DNA of 64,000 nucleotides from Streptomyces resistomycificus (GTDB lineage: Bacteria; Actinomycetota; Actinomycetes; Streptomycetales; Streptomycetaceae). The translations under genes were made by a program, and so were the position numbers. The DNA lies in the NCBI RefSeq assembly GCF_001514265.1, contig NZ_KQ948991.1, positions 62,001-126,000 on the forward strand. Reading direction: 5' to 3'. This document shows positions 50,637 to 60,891 of this stretch, in pieces. Positions within the stretch are counted from its first letter, which is position 1. The number at the start of each line of letters is the position of its first letter. Below the pieces are notes generated by a model. That model had not been told where the DNA came from and made no database searches. It was given only the letters and a program-made list of their open reading frames with translations.

Positions 50637-52268
50637 CTATGAGCAGCGCTTTCCGTTCGTCGGAGGGGTGCCGCGGAGCAGGTACGCGTTGATCGTGGAG
50701 TCGATGCAGGTGCTGCCGCGGCCGTAGGCGGTGTGGCCGTCGCCCTCGTAGGTGAGGAGGCGTGCGGAGGAGAGCTGGGCGGACAGGCCCCGGGCCCAGC
50801 GGTAGGGGGTTGCCGGGTCGCGGGTGGTGCCGACCACGATGATCGGGGCCGCGCCCTTCGCCTCGATGCGGTGCGGTTCGCCGGTGGCCCGAACCGGCCA
50901 GTACGCGCAGTTCAGGGAGGCCCAGGCGAGACCCTCGCCGAAGACCGGGGACGCCTTCTCGAAGGCGGGGAGGTTCCTTCGGACCTCGTCCGGGCTGTCG
51001 AAGGCGGCCGGGAGGTCGAGACAGTTCACGGCGGCGTTGGCGAACATCATGTTCTCGTAGCGACCGTCGGCGTCGCGCTCGTAGTAGCTGTCGGAGAGGA
51101 CGAGCAGGCCCGCGCCGTCGTTCTCCTTCATCGCCGAGGTCAGCGCCTCGCGCAACTGCGCCCAGCTCCCCTCGTCGTACATCGCCGCGATCACACCGGT
51201 GGTGGCGAGGGACTCGCCGAGCTCGCGGCCGTCCGCGTCGCCGGTGGGGATCGGGCGGGCGTCCAGCTTCTCGAAGAAGGCGTTGAGGTTGCGGCCGACC
51301 TGGCCGGGCTTCGTGCCCTTGCCCCCCAGCGGGCAGTCCGGCTGCTGCACGCAGTCCTTCGCGAACGACTGGAACGCCGTCTCGAAGCCGGCGGTCTGCT
51401 CGATGTTCAGCCGTCGCGCGGGCAGCGAGGGGTCCATCGCACCGTCCAGGACCAGGCGGCCCGCCCGCTCCGGGAAGAGGCCCGCGTACGTCGCCCCGAG
51501 GAACGTCCCGTAGGACGCCCCCACGTAGTTGAGCCTGGGGTCGCGCAGCGCCGCCCGCACCAGGTCCATGTCGCGGGCCGCCTCGACCGTGGACACATGG
51601 CGCAGCAGCCGGGGCGACTGGGCGCCGCAGCCCTCCGCGAACCCCTTGTACGCGTCGACCAGTGCGGTGGTCTCCCGCTCGTCGTCGGGCGTGGAGTCCG
51701 TCTGCGTGTACGCGTCCATGGCCCGCCCACCGAGGCATTCGACGGGCTCGCTGCGGGCTACTCCGCGCGGGTCGACGGCCACCATGTCGTAGCGGGCGCG
51801 GACCTCGGCCGGGTAGCCGATCCCCGCGTACGCCTGGAGGTAGCCGATCGCCGAACCGCCCGGCCCGCCCGGGTTCACCAGCAGCGATCCGAGTCGCTTG
51901 CCCGGCCCTGTGGCCTTCTTGCGGGCGACCGCGAGCCGGATGTCGCCGTCCGTCGGCTTCGCGTAGTCGAGCGGCGCCTTCAGGGTGGCGCACTGGAAGC
52001 CGGGGACGCCGCAGCTACGCCAGTGCACCCGCTGCCCGTAGTACGAAGCGAGGGCGGCCGGCGTGGCCTGGGGCAGTGCGGCCAGCGCCGCGTGGGCCGC
52101 CGCGCCGCCGGAACTCGTCGCACTCCCCGAGGAGCACGCGGAGACGAGCAGCGCCGCGGCGGCGAGGAGGGCCCCGCCGGTACGGGATCGGCGGGTGCGG
52201 CGGTGCGCGGCGGGCGGTTCGGTCTGGTCTGGCATGAGGAGGGGGCGGGAGCTGCGCCTGATGTGCAT
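50637..52268 (-). CDS. Secreted alpha/beta hydrolase, tripeptidyl aminopeptidase-like lipoprotein
   Basis: A 543-residue secreted hydrolase with a lipoprotein signal ending LLVSACSSG. Typical of the Streptomyces SlpD/E and Tap group: oxyanion GSLLVNPGGPGGSA, nucleophile elbow VGASYGTFLG with the catalytic Ser, Asp in VVGTTRDPATPY, His in YEGDGHTAYG. It has a C-terminal TAP-like domain with GRGSTCIDSTINAYLLRGTPP. It removes N-terminal tripeptides or esters outside the cell. ATG 52268 is used; ATG 52235 (MPDQTEPP) would give an equally good signal. Just upstream of tRNA-Thr on the same strand, it marks the chromosome side of the island. Confidence 0.92.
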   Translation of the reverse strand: MHIRRSSRPLLMPDQTEPPAAHRRTRRSRTGGALLAAAALLVSACSSGSATSSGGAAAHAALAALPQATPAALASYYGQRVHWRSCGVPGFQCATLKAPLDYAKPTDGDIRLAVARKKATGPGKRLGSLLVNPGGPGGSAIGYLQAYAGIGYPAEVRARYDMVAVDPRGVARSEPVECLGGRAMDAYTQTDSTPDDERETTALVDAYKGFAEGCGAQSPRLLRHVSTVEAARDMDLVRAALRDPRLNYVGASYGTFLGATYAGLFPERAGRLVLDGAMDPSLPARRLNIEQTAGFETAFQSFAKDCVQQPDCPLGGKGTKPGQVGRNLNAFFEKLDARPIPTGDADGRELGESLATTGVIAAMYDEGSWAQLREALTSAMKENDGAGLLVLSDSYYERDADGRYENMMFANAAVNCLDLPAAFDSPDEVRRNLPAFEKASPVFGEGLAWASLNCAYWPVRATGEPHRIEAKGAAPIIVVGTTRDPATPYRWARGLSAQLSSARLLTYEGDGHTAYGRGSTCIDSTINAYLLRGTPPTNGKRCS

Positions 52269-52363
52269 CAACCGAGCGTAACTCTGCGCAGCGGCTTGAA
52301 TGCTCTGAGTGCATGCCATGGCTCGTACGAGTGACATGGTCAACTTCCTGGGGGTGAGCTCCG

Positions 52364-53569
52364 TCAGCCCGCTCTCAGCGCCATCGTCATCGCCTCCACC
52401 GCGAGCAGCGGTGCCACGTTGCGGTCGAGGGCGTCGCGGCACGCGGCGATCGCCTCGATGCGGCGGAGCGTGGACTCCGGGGAGCCGGCGCGGGCGAGCC
52501 GCTCCAGGGCGTCCTCCGCGTCGGCGTTGGAGATCGCCACCCGGGAGCCGAGCTGCAGGGCGAGGACGTCGCGGTAGAACCCGGTGAGGTCGGTCAGGGC
52601 GAGGTCGAGGCTGTCGCGCTGCGTACGCGTCCGGCGTCGCTTCTGCTTGTCCTCCAGGTCCTTCATGACACCCGCCGTGCCTCGCGGCATCCGGCCGCCC
52701 TGGACCGCGCCCATCGCGGCCTTCAGCTCCTCCGTCTCCTTGCCGTCCATCTCCTCGGCCAGCACCTTGGCGTCCTCGCTGGCCGCGTCGACCAGTTCCT
52801 GCGCGGCTCGGAGACAACCGCCGACGTCCTCGACGCGCAGTGGCAGCTTCAGGACGGCTGCCCTGCGCTCACGGGCGGCCGGGTCGGTGGCGAGGCGACG
52901 GGCCCGGTCGACGTGCCCCTGTGTGGCGCGCGCCGCTGCCATGGCGGCGGCCGGTTCGACCCCCTCCCGGCGTACGAGCATGTCGGCGACGGCGTCGACC
53001 GACGGCGTCGACAGGTTCAGGTGCCGGCAGCGGGAGCGGATGGTGGGCAGGACGTCCTCGATGGAGGGGGCGCACAGCAGCCAGACCGTGCGGGGGGCGG
53101 GCTCCTCCACGGCCTTGAGGACGGCGTTGGCCGACTTCTCGTTCAGCCGCTCGGCGTCCTCCACGAGGATGACCTGCCAACGGCCGTTCGCAGGCGAGGT
53201 GAACGACTTGCGGACGGTGTCCCGCATGTCGTCGGCGAGGATCTGCGAGCCGACCGCCGCGACCGTGCTGACGTCGGCGTGGGTGCCGATGAGGGCCGTG
53301 TGGCAGCCGTCGCAGAAGCCGCAGCCGGGGATGCCGCCGAGGGCGCGGTCCGGGCTGACACACTGCAGCGCGGCGGCGAAGGCCCGCGCCGCCTGGTTGC
53401 GCCCCGCGCCGGGCGGCCCCGTGAACAGCCAGGCGTGGGTCATCTTCGACGCCTCGGGCGGCGGCGCGGCGGTGGCGGCCGCGGTGACCAGGGCGTCGGC
53501 GTCCCTAGCAGCGGCACCGAGCTGCTCGCTCACCCTCTCCTGCCCGACCAGGTCGTCCCAGACGGCCAT
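52364..53569 (-). CDS. holB: DNA polymerase III delta' subunit
   Basis: Clamp-loader subunit. The 401-residue protein begins MAVWDDLVGQERVSEQLGAAA, typical of AAA+ clamp-loader proteins. The P-loop region is degenerate (GPPGAGRNQAARAF, no GK[ST]), as expected for the non-hydrolysing delta' subunit. A four-Cys zinc module is seen between CVSPDRALG and CGFCDGCHT. The sensor segment and VILVEDAERLNEKSANAVLKAVEEPAPRTVWLLCA follow. The order tmk-holB is common in bacteria, and tmk lies upstream on the same strand. Confidence 0.92.
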   Translation of the reverse strand: MAVWDDLVGQERVSEQLGAAARDADALVTAAATAAPPPEASKMTHAWLFTGPPGAGRNQAARAFAAALQCVSPDRALGGIPGCGFCDGCHTALIGTHADVSTVAAVGSQILADDMRDTVRKSFTSPANGRWQVILVEDAERLNEKSANAVLKAVEEPAPRTVWLLCAPSIEDVLPTIRSRCRHLNLSTPSVDAVADMLVRREGVEPAAAMAAARATQGHVDRARRLATDPAARERRAAVLKLPLRVEDVGGCLRAAQELVDAASEDAKVLAEEMDGKETEELKAAMGAVQGGRMPRGTAGVMKDLEDKQKRRRTRTQRDSLDLALTDLTGFYRDVLALQLGSRVAISNADAEDALERLARAGSPESTLRRIEAIAACRDALDRNVAPLLAVEAMTMALRAG

Positions 53570-53982
53570 CCCTCACCCCGCTCTTTCGTCACGTTCCGCG
53601 TCGCGGGTTCCATTGTGCGGGGTGGGACTGACAACGGGACGGGGTGGACCGGGCCGCCCGCTCAGCCGGCACCCCCGCACGCGCAGCGGGAACCCCGTCG
53701 GCGCGGGCGGCACCCCGCACGTGCGGCCGACACCCCGCAAGCGCGGCCGACACCCCGCAAGCGCGGGCGAGCGAATCCACCGCCTCGCGCCTTCCCGGCC
53801 GTCCCACCCGAGAGACGCATCGTCACCCACGAGGCCCAGCCCCGACCGTCAAGCCCAGCCCGGCACGGCGCCACCGAGCCCAGGCCCGACCGTGAGGCCC
53901 AGCCCAGCCCGGCACCACCGGTCAAGCCCGCCCGGCCGCCGAGCCCAGGCCTGCACATCAGGCCCCGCCCCCACCGACAGGG
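53570..53982. other. 413-bp gap between tmk and holB
   Basis: No gene is supported. The segment 53681-53770 is a 20-bp tandem array; a second, looser CCCGGCACGGCGCC-type repetition lies at 53860-53930. The gap interrupts the otherwise common tmk-holB pair. Confidence 0.6.
53681..53770. repeat. 20-bp tandem repeats between holB and tmk
   Basis: Units at 53701-53720, 53721-53740 and 53741-53760 share GCGCGGCCGACACCCCGCAA with few changes; a diverged unit precedes them at 53681-53700 and a partial one follows. Confidence 0.85.
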
Positions 53983-56900
53983 TCAGCCCCGCCGACCCCG
54001 CCCGCGCCGACCTCGTCCCTCGTCGGGATCGTCATCGCCGCGCGGACCGAGCAGTTCGTCCGCCAGCGTCGGCAGATCGTCGAGCGGCGTCTCCTCGGCC
54101 CAGTCCGACCGCGCCCGTCGCCGAGGTGCCCCGGTCTCGTCGACCTGCGGCAGCTCACGCGTGCGGTCCTCGGTCCCGTCGGGCCGAACCCCGGTCTGGC
54201 CCTCGTCCTCACGGAAGAAGCCCCGCGGAACCCGGTCGGAGGGAGCCTCGCCCCTCACGGGAGGCAGTACGGCCGTCTCGTCCGCGGCACCAGCCGGCTC
54301 CGCCGAAGCGTCACCACCCGGAGAAACCGGCGGCAGCACCGCGGTCTCGTCCGCCGCACCCGAAGGCACCGGCGGCAGCACCGCGGTCTCATCCGCCGCA
54401 CCCGGCGGAACCGGCGGCTGCGGCAGCTCGGCCGTCACCTCGGCGTCCGGACCACCGGCAGCGGCCTCGCTCCCGGATGTCCGTCCGCCCGCACGCCCGT
54501 CCCGTACGGGACGCAGCACTGTGGTCTCGTCCGTGGCCCTCGAAGGCACGGGCGGCAGCACCGCGGTCTCGTCCGCCGGCCCGCCGGTCGCGTTCGTCGG
54601 CGTCACGAAGGGCGTCGCCACGGTCGCCGCGTCCGAAGCCGCACCCGCACCCGCACCCGCACCCGCACCGGAACGCGTGGTCCTGGGCGCCGTCGACTTG
54701 GGCCCGGCCTCCGCCGCGGCCGCCGCCTGCTCGGCCAGCCGCCGGGCCTCCTCGGCCCGGATCAGTGCCTCTTCGGCCTTCCGCTGCTTCTCCAGGCGCC
54801 GCGTCTCGGCCTCGGCGCGCAGTCGCGCCTCCTCCTCGGCCTGCTTGCGCAGCCGGTCCGCCTCAGCCTTCCGCCGTGCCTCCTCCTCGGCGCGCGCCTT
54901 CTCCTCCGCGAGGAGCCGCTTGCGATCCTCCTCGGCACGGCGACGCGCTTCCTCGGCCCGTACCCGGGCCTCCTCCGCCTGCCGTTCGGCCTCGCGCCGC
55001 TGCGCCTCCTCCAGCTCGCGCCGCTTGCGCTCCTCCTCCTCGGCGCGCAGCCGCTCGAGCTGCTCCTGGCGCTCGCGCTCCAGGCGCTCCTCCTCGGCCT
55101 TGCGGGCGGCCTCTTCCTCCGCCTTGCGCCGGGCTTCTTCCTCGGCCTTGCGGCGAGCCTCCTCCTGGGCCTGGATCTCGGCCTCGGACAGCGGAAGCAT
55201 CTGGTCGAGCCGGTGGCGTACGACGGTCGTGACGGCCTCGGGCTCCTGGCCGGCGTCCACGACCAGGTACCGCCCCGGGTCGGCGGCGGCCAGCGTCAGG
55301 AAGCCGGACCGCACGCGCGCGTGGAACTCGGCCGGCTCCGACTCCAGCCGGTCAGGCGCCTCGGTGAACCGCTCGCGCGCGATCTCCGGCGAGACGTCGA
55401 GAAGCACGGTCAGATGGGGCACCAGCCCGTTGGTCGCCCAGCGGTTGATACGCGCGATCTCGGTCGGGGACAGATCACGGCCGGCCCCCTGGTAGGCCAC
55501 CGACGAGTCGATGTAGCGGTCGGAGACGACCACCGCACCGCGCTCCAGTGCGGGCCGCACCACGGTGTCCACGTGCTCCGCGCGGTCCGCCGCGTACAGC
55601 AGCGCCTCCGCCCGGTGGGAGAGCCCCGCCGACGACACGTCCAGCAGGATCGACCGCAGCCGCTTGCCCACCGGGGTGGCCCCCGGCTCGCGTGTCACCA
55701 CGACCTCGTGGCCCTTGGCCCTGATCCACTCGGCGAGCGCCTCGGCCTGGGTGGACTTCCCGGCGCCGTCGCCACCTTCCAGGGCGATGAAAAAACCGGT
55801 GTCGGCGGGCACCGTCACAGGGTCGTCACCGCCGAGCAGCGCGTCCCGCAGGTCGTGGCGCAGCGGCACGCCGGAGCGGTCGTCGACCTTGGCCAGCACC
55901 AGCGCGGCCACCGGCAGCAGCAGCGCGCCGACCAGCATCAGGGTGAACGCCGCGCCGCCGTGCGCGAACACGAACTTGCCGTTCTCCAGGCGGTGCGGGC
56001 CGATCGCCGCCGCCACCAGGGGCGCCACCAGCGCGCCCAGCGCCACGGAGACCCGCACGACCGCGTGCAGGTGCTCGGTCGTCCGCCCCCGCCGGTACTC
56101 CTCGGCCTCCAGGTCGAGCAGGGTGTGCCCGGTGTTGGCGGCCACGCCCGCGCCGACGCCGGCCAGCGCGACGATCAGCACCACGCTGGTGACGTCCGGG
56201 ACGAGCCCGGCGGCCAGCAGCGCGACGCCGGTGAAGGCCACCGCCAGCGACAGCAGGCGGCGGCGTGACAGCGTCGGCAGCAGGGAGGGCGCCGTACGGA
56301 TACCGACGACCACACCGCCGGTCAGCGCCCCGACCAGCAGCCCGTACAGCACCGGGCCGCCTCCCAGGTCCTTGGCGTGCAGCACCGACACGCCGACCAC
56401 GGCCGCCACCGCCCCGGCGACCGCCGCGCAGGCGAACACCAGCAGCGGGATCGCACCGGTACGGCCCTTGTCGGTGCCGGTGCCCGTCTTGGGGCGGCGC
56501 AGCCCCTCCAGCGGCGAACGCGCGCGCGGGGTGCGCGTGTCGGGCAGCTCCAGGAAGGTCAGCACGGACAGGGACGCGGCGAACAGTCCGGCCGCGACAT
56601 ACGAGGGCAGGGCCGCCTGGTGCTGGGCGAACCAGGAGATGCCCGAGCCCAGCAGGTTGTTGAGCAGACCCGCGACGACCAGGACGGCGGCCGCGAGCGG
56701 GATCGCCACGAAAGTCGTGCGCAGCGACAGGCGGCGCAGCGCGTCCATGTGGTCAGGCAGCGGTCGTACCGTCGCGCCCTCGGGGGGCGGGGCCGGCAGC
56801 AGTGCGGGGGCCGCGCTCTCGCGGCACACCGTCCAGAAGCGCTCGGCGACACCGGTCACGAACGCGGTGACCAGCAGGACGGCCAGCGCGTCCTGGGGCG

Positions 56901-57321
56901 TCCAGTCGATCCACAGGGGCGCCACGATGAGCACCGCGGCCCGCAGTCCGTCCGCGCCGACCATGGTCCAGCGGCGGTCCAGAGGGCCGTCCTGGGCGGT
57001 GAGCGAGGTCAGCGGGCCGAGGAGGACTGCTCCGAAGAGCAGCGTCGCGAGGATGCGCACCCCGAAAACGGTCGCCACTGCGAACGCCACGCCCCGGTAG
57101 CCGCCGCCGAACGAGCCCTCGGCGATCGCCGCCTGGAGGGCGAGGACGACCAGCACCAGAAGCGCGAGGGTGTCACCGACACCGCCGACGAGTTGGGCGC
57201 TCCACAGCCGTTTCAGCTGCGGTCGGCGCAGCAGGGCGCGGACGGCGCGCTCGCGGGAGTCCGCGACCAGGGCGTCGTCGGGGGCCGGGTGAGGGGCCGT
57301 TGGCTGATCGGCTGGGGTCAT
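53983..57321 (-). CDS. tmk: MFS-like membrane domain fused to thymidylate kinase
   Basis: Phosphorylates dTMP to dTDP. The 1112-residue protein has three parts. Residues 1 to about 480 resemble an MFS transporter (about ten hydrophobic segments, DLEAEEYRRGRTTEHLHAVVRVS loop). About 510-720 is the kinase: P-loop FFIALEGGDGAGKSTQAEAL, VVVSDRYIDSSVAYQGAGRDLSPTEI, lid-type RFTEAPDRLE. From about 720 a long Glu/Arg/Ala coiled coil (EEARRKAEEEARRKAEEEAA pattern) and a Thr/Pro-rich end. Such fusions are known in Streptomyces; plain Tmk is about 210 residues. The kinase half alone suffices for DNA precursor supply. Confidence 0.92.
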   Translation of the reverse strand: MTPADQPTAPHPAPDDALVADSRERAVRALLRRPQLKRLWSAQLVGGVGDTLALLVLVVLALQAAIAEGSFGGGYRGVAFAVATVFGVRILATLLFGAVLLGPLTSLTAQDGPLDRRWTMVGADGLRAAVLIVAPLWIDWTPQDALAVLLVTAFVTGVAERFWTVCRESAAPALLPAPPPEGATVRPLPDHMDALRRLSLRTTFVAIPLAAAVLVVAGLLNNLLGSGISWFAQHQAALPSYVAAGLFAASLSVLTFLELPDTRTPRARSPLEGLRRPKTGTGTDKGRTGAIPLLVFACAAVAGAVAAVVGVSVLHAKDLGGGPVLYGLLVGALTGGVVVGIRTAPSLLPTLSRRRLLSLAVAFTGVALLAAGLVPDVTSVVLIVALAGVGAGVAANTGHTLLDLEAEEYRRGRTTEHLHAVVRVSVALGALVAPLVAAAIGPHRLENGKFVFAHGGAAFTLMLVGALLLPVAALVLAKVDDRSGVPLRHDLRDALLGGDDPVTVPADTGFFIALEGGDGAGKSTQAEALAEWIRAKGHEVVVTREPGATPVGKRLRSILLDVSSAGLSHRAEALLYAADRAEHVDTVVRPALERGAVVVSDRYIDSSVAYQGAGRDLSPTEIARINRWATNGLVPHLTVLLDVSPEIARERFTEAPDRLESEPAEFHARVRSGFLTLAAADPGRYLVVDAGQEPEAVTTVVRHRLDQMLPLSEAEIQAQEEARRKAEEEARRKAEEEAARKAEEERLERERQEQLERLRAEEEERKRRELEEAQRREAERQAEEARVRAEEARRRAEEDRKRLLAEEKARAEEEARRKAEADRLRKQAEEEARLRAEAETRRLEKQRKAEEALIRAEEARRLAEQAAAAAEAGPKSTAPRTTRSGAGAGAGAGAASDAATVATPFVTPTNATGGPADETAVLPPVPSRATDETTVLRPVRDGRAGGRTSGSEAAAGGPDAEVTAELPQPPVPPGAADETAVLPPVPSGAADETAVLPPVSPGGDASAEPAGAADETAVLPPVRGEAPSDRVPRGFFREDEGQTGVRPDGTEDRTRELPQVDETGAPRRRARSDWAEETPLDDLPTLADELLGPRGDDDPDEGRGRRGRGRRG

Positions 57322-57376
57322 GCATTCAGCCTATCGGGACGCACCGACAGGCCGGGGTGCCCGTCCGAACGTGTGC

Positions 57377-57407
57377 ACGCCCCGACACCAAAGTGATGCC
57401 GGGGCGT
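57377..57407. terminator. Hairpin between topA and tmk
   Basis: An 8-bp stem (ACGCCCCG 57377-57384 and CGGGGCGT 57400-57407) encloses a 15-nt loop. The + side is followed by TTCGTTTT. It lies 50 bp past the topA stop and 56 bp before tmk. Confidence 0.5.
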
Positions 57408-57456
57408 TCGTTTTGCGAACCCGCGGTGGAGAAACGGCGGGGAAATCAGGCGTCGC

Positions 57457-60303
57457 TCAGTCCTCGGCCGCCGTCTTCGATGCCGCCGCCTTCTTCGCGG
57501 TGGTCTTCTTGGCGGTCGTCTTCTTCGCCGCCGTGGTCGTCTTCTTGGCGGCGGTCTTCTTCGCGGTCGTCGCCTTCTTGGCCGGAGCCTTCTTGGCGGG
57601 CGCCTTCTTCGCCGTCTTCTTGGCGGGCGCCTTGGCGCGCTTCTCGGCGAGCAGTTCGAAGCCGCGCTCGGGGGTGATCTCCTCGACGCTGTCGCCGGAG
57701 CGCAGGGTCGCGTTGGTCTCCCCGTCGGTGACGTACGGCCCGAAGCGGCCGTCCTTGACGACGACCGGCTTCCCGCTGACCGGGTCCGCGCCCAGTTCCT
57801 TCAGCGGCGGCTTGGCGGCGGCCCGGCCGCGCTGCTTGGGCTGGGAGTAGATCTCCAGCGCCTCTTCGAGAGTGATCGTGAAGAGCTGGTCCTCGGCCTG
57901 CAACGACCGCGAGTCCGTGCCCTTCTTCAGGTACGGGCCGTAACGGCCGTTCTGCGCGGTGATCTCCACGCCCTCGGCGTCCTTGCCCACCACACGCGGC
58001 AGCGACATCAGCTTGAGGGCGTCCGCGAGGGTCACCGTGTCGAGGGACATCGACTTGAACAGCGAGGCCGTACGCGGCTTCACGGCGTTCTTGCCGGTCT
58101 TCGGGGTGCCCTCGGGGAGCACCTCGGTGACGTACGGGCCGTAGCGGCCGTCCCGGGCGATGATCTGGTGGCCCGTCGCCGGGTCGGCGCCGAGCTCGAA
58201 GTCGCCGCTCGGCTTGGCGAGCAGTTCCTCCGCGAGCTCGACGGAGAGCTCGTCGGGCGCCAGGTCCTCGGGGACGTCAGCGCGCTGGTGGTTCTCGGAG
58301 TCCTTCTCACCGCGCTCGATGTACGGGCCGTAGCGCCCGACCCGCAGCACGATGTCGTTGCCCACCGGGAACGACGACACCTCCCGCGCGTCGATCGCGC
58401 CCAGGTCGGTGACGAGCTCCTTGAGGCCACCGAGGTGGTCCCCGTCGCCGTTGCCGGCGTCAGCGGCACCGCCCGGGCTCCCCGCGGCGAAGCCGCTGTC
58501 GGGCACCGTCTCGCCGAAGTAGAAGCGCCTGAGCCACGGCACGGCCTGGGCCTCACCGCGGGCGATGCGGTCGAGGTCGTCCTCCATCTTGGCGGTGAAG
58601 TCGTAGTCGACGAGCCGCCCGAAGTGCTTCTCCAGCAGGTTGACGACGGCGAAGGACAGGAACGACGGCACCAGGGCCGTGCCCTTCTTGAAGACGTAGC
58701 CGCGGTCGAGGATCGTGCCGATGATCGACGCGTAGGTCGACGGACGGCCGATCTCGCGCTCTTCGAGCTCCTTGACCAGGCTGGCCTCGGTGTAGCGGGC
58801 CGGGGGCTTGGTGGCGTGCCCGTCGACCGTGATCTCCTCGGCGCTCAGCCGGTCGCCCTCGGCGACCTGTGGCAGACGGCGCTCGCGGTCGTCCAGCTCG
58901 GCGTTCGGGTCGTCCGCGCCCTCGACGTAGGCCTTCAGGAAGCCGTGGAAGGTGATCGTCTTGCCGGAGGCGCTGAACTCGACGTCCCGGCCGTCGGTGG
59001 CGGTGCCGCCGATCTTGACCGTGACGGAGTTGCCGGTCGCGTCCTTCATCTGGGAGGCGACGGTGCGCTTCCAGATCAGCTCGTACAGCTTGAACTGGTC
59101 ACCGGTCAGGCCGGTCTCGGCAGGCGTGCGGAAACGATCACCCGAGGGGCGGATCGCCTCGTGCGCCTCCTGAGCGTTCTTGACCTTCCCGGCGTACGTC
59201 CGCGGCTGCGCCGGCAGGTAGTCGGCGCCGTACAGCTGTGTGACCTGGGCGCGGGCGGCGGTGACGGCCGTGTCCGACAGGGTCGTGGAGTCCGTACGCA
59301 TGTAGGTGATGAAGCCGTTCTCGTACAGCTTCTGGGCCACCTGCATGGTCGCCTTCGCGCCGAAGCCGAGCTTGCGCGAGGCCTCCTGCTGGAGCGTCGT
59401 CGTACGGAACGGGGCGTACGGCGAGCGGCGGTACGGCTTCGACTCGACGGAGCGCACCGCGAACTGCGTGTTCTCCAGGGCGGCGGCCAGCGCCCGTGCG
59501 GCGGCCTCGTCGAGATGGAGGGTGTTCGCGCTCTTGATCTGTCCCAGCGAGTCGAAGTCGCGGCCCTGCGCGACCCGCCTGCCGTCGACGGTCTGGAGGC
59601 GGGCGACCAGGGACGACGGGTCGCTCGCGTCGCCTGCCCGGCCGGTCGAGAAGGTGCCCGTCAGGTCCCAGTACTCGGCGGAACGGAACGCGATGCGCTC
59701 GCGCTCCCGCTCCACCACGAGCCGGGTCGCGACGGACTGGACGCGGCCGGCCGACAGCCGGGGCATGACCTTCTTCCACAGGACCGGCGAGACCTCGTAG
59801 CCGTAGAGACGGTCGAGGATGCGGCGGGTCTCCTGGGCGTCGACCAGCTTCTGGTTCAGCTCGCGCGGGTTGGCGACGGCGGCCTGGATCGCGGCCTTGG
59901 TGATCTCGTGGAAGACCATCCGCTTGACCGGGACCTTGGGCTTGAGCACCTCCTGGAGGTGCCAGGCGATCGCCTCGCCCTCGCGGTCCTCATCGGTGGC
60001 GAGGAAGAGCTCGTCGGAGTCCTTCAGCAGGTCCTTGAGCTTCTTTACCTGGGCCCTCTTGTCGGCGTTGACCACGTAGATGGGCTGGAAGTCGTGATCG
60101 ACGTCCACGCCGAGGCGCCGGACCTCTCCGGTGTACTTCTCAGGCACCTCCGCGGCGCCGTTGGGGAGGTCGCGGATGTGCCCGACGCTCGCTTCGACGA
60201 CGTAGCCGGGGCCGAGATAGCCCTTGATCGTCTTCGCCTTGGCAGGCGACTCGACGATGACGAGTCGGCGGCCGCCCTGTGCGGTCTCGCTGGTCGGGGA
60301 CAA
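57457..60303 (-). CDS. topA: DNA topoisomerase I
   Basis: Relaxes negative supercoils by transient single-strand cleavage. The 948-residue protein has the Toprim domain ([36 protein letters not shown] with D-x-D), the DGRR and [19 protein letters not shown] segment, and the active-site Tyr in [15 protein letters not shown]. The C-terminal third is a series of RYGPY-containing topoisomerase C repeats (FGPY/YGPY seen five times), as in actinobacteria, without zinc fingers. The last 55 residues are a Lys/Ala/Thr tail ([15 protein letters not shown]) that in related enzymes aids processivity. The TTG at 60303 is used; it has GGAGAGAAG upstream and matches the family start [11 protein letters not shown]. 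Confidence 0.96.
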   Translation of the reverse strand: MSPTSETAQGGRRLVIVESPAKAKTIKGYLGPGYVVEASVGHIRDLPNGAAEVPEKYTGEVRRLGVDVDHDFQPIYVVNADKRAQVKKLKDLLKDSDELFLATDEDREGEAIAWHLQEVLKPKVPVKRMVFHEITKAAIQAAVANPRELNQKLVDAQETRRILDRLYGYEVSPVLWKKVMPRLSAGRVQSVATRLVVERERERIAFRSAEYWDLTGTFSTGRAGDASDPSSLVARLQTVDGRRVAQGRDFDSLGQIKSANTLHLDEAAARALAAALENTQFAVRSVESKPYRRSPYAPFRTTTLQQEASRKLGFGAKATMQVAQKLYENGFITYMRTDSTTLSDTAVTAARAQVTQLYGADYLPAQPRTYAGKVKNAQEAHEAIRPSGDRFRTPAETGLTGDQFKLYELIWKRTVASQMKDATGNSVTVKIGGTATDGRDVEFSASGKTITFHGFLKAYVEGADDPNAELDDRERRLPQVAEGDRLSAEEITVDGHATKPPARYTEASLVKELEEREIGRPSTYASIIGTILDRGYVFKKGTALVPSFLSFAVVNLLEKHFGRLVDYDFTAKMEDDLDRIARGEAQAVPWLRRFYFGETVPDSGFAAGSPGGAADAGNGDGDHLGGLKELVTDLGAIDAREVSSFPVGNDIVLRVGRYGPYIERGEKDSENHQRADVPEDLAPDELSVELAEELLAKPSGDFELGADPATGHQIIARDGRYGPYVTEVLPEGTPKTGKNAVKPRTASLFKSMSLDTVTLADALKLMSLPRVVGKDAEGVEITAQNGRYGPYLKKGTDSRSLQAEDQLFTITLEEALEIYSQPKQRGRAAAKPPLKELGADPVSGKPVVVKDGRFGPYVTDGETNATLRSGDSVEEITPERGFELLAEKRAKAPAKKTAKKAPAKKAPAKKATTAKKTAAKKTTTAAKKTTAKKTTAKKAAASKTAAED

Positions 60304-60552
60304 CTTCGCTCTTCTCTCCGGTCGGCGCTGGGGGGCTCTCCCCCGGCCTTGTTCCCGGGGTCGGGTCGTGCTGACGCTGCGGAGTGTGACGGTACATCCC
60401 GCCCCCGTGTCAAACGGGAAAAGCCCGCAACGGCCACTCGAACGGTAACCCGACTACCGCCATTCCTGCCGCCCGGAGTGCCCACCGGCCTTTTCGAGCC
60501 CATCCGGAGGGTGATCTCCCAATTACCGGAGCCGCAGCTCCCGCGCCGATTC

Positions 60553-60750
60553 TCACAGCCGGGTGAAGCACCACGCACCCAGTGCCAGCGCGATCAGCGC
60601 GGCGGCGCTCGCGACGGTCGCCGATGCGACAGGGCTCACACCGTGGGCGACCGGTTCCCGGTGCCGCACCCGCGCCGCGGTCCACGCCAGCAGCCCGCCT
60701 CCGAACAGGGCGAACACCGCCCCCGAGAAGATCGCCGGTCCGCTCTCCAT
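60553..60750 (-). CDS. Small two-helix membrane protein
   Basis: A 65-residue product with two hydrophobic segments (about 5-24 and 42-62) joined by an Arg/His/Glu loop ([13 protein letters not shown]). GC pattern by codon position looks coding, and an AAAAGGGGCGGGG precedes the ATG. I do not recognise a family. It stands alone between topA and the kinase gene. Confidence 0.6.
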   Translation of the reverse strand: MESGPAIFSGAVFALFGGGLLAWTAARVRHREPVAHGVSPVASATVASAAALIALALGAWCFTRL

Positions 60751-60891
60751 GGCCTGCCCCGCCCCTTTTCTCCCGTCTAGCGTGCTCAGCCCGTGGAGAC
60801 TGGCACGCGGGGGCGGCGGACAGGCGAACCCCGGGTGAACGCGGGATCGCCGCGGCTGCGGACTCCTTCCGTCCCCTGCTGCCGGCCGGCC

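Noticed and set aside
53589..53958. Short frames between holB and tmk
   Set aside because: They overlap each other on both strands and derive from the 20-bp repeats; no ribosome site or conserved motif.
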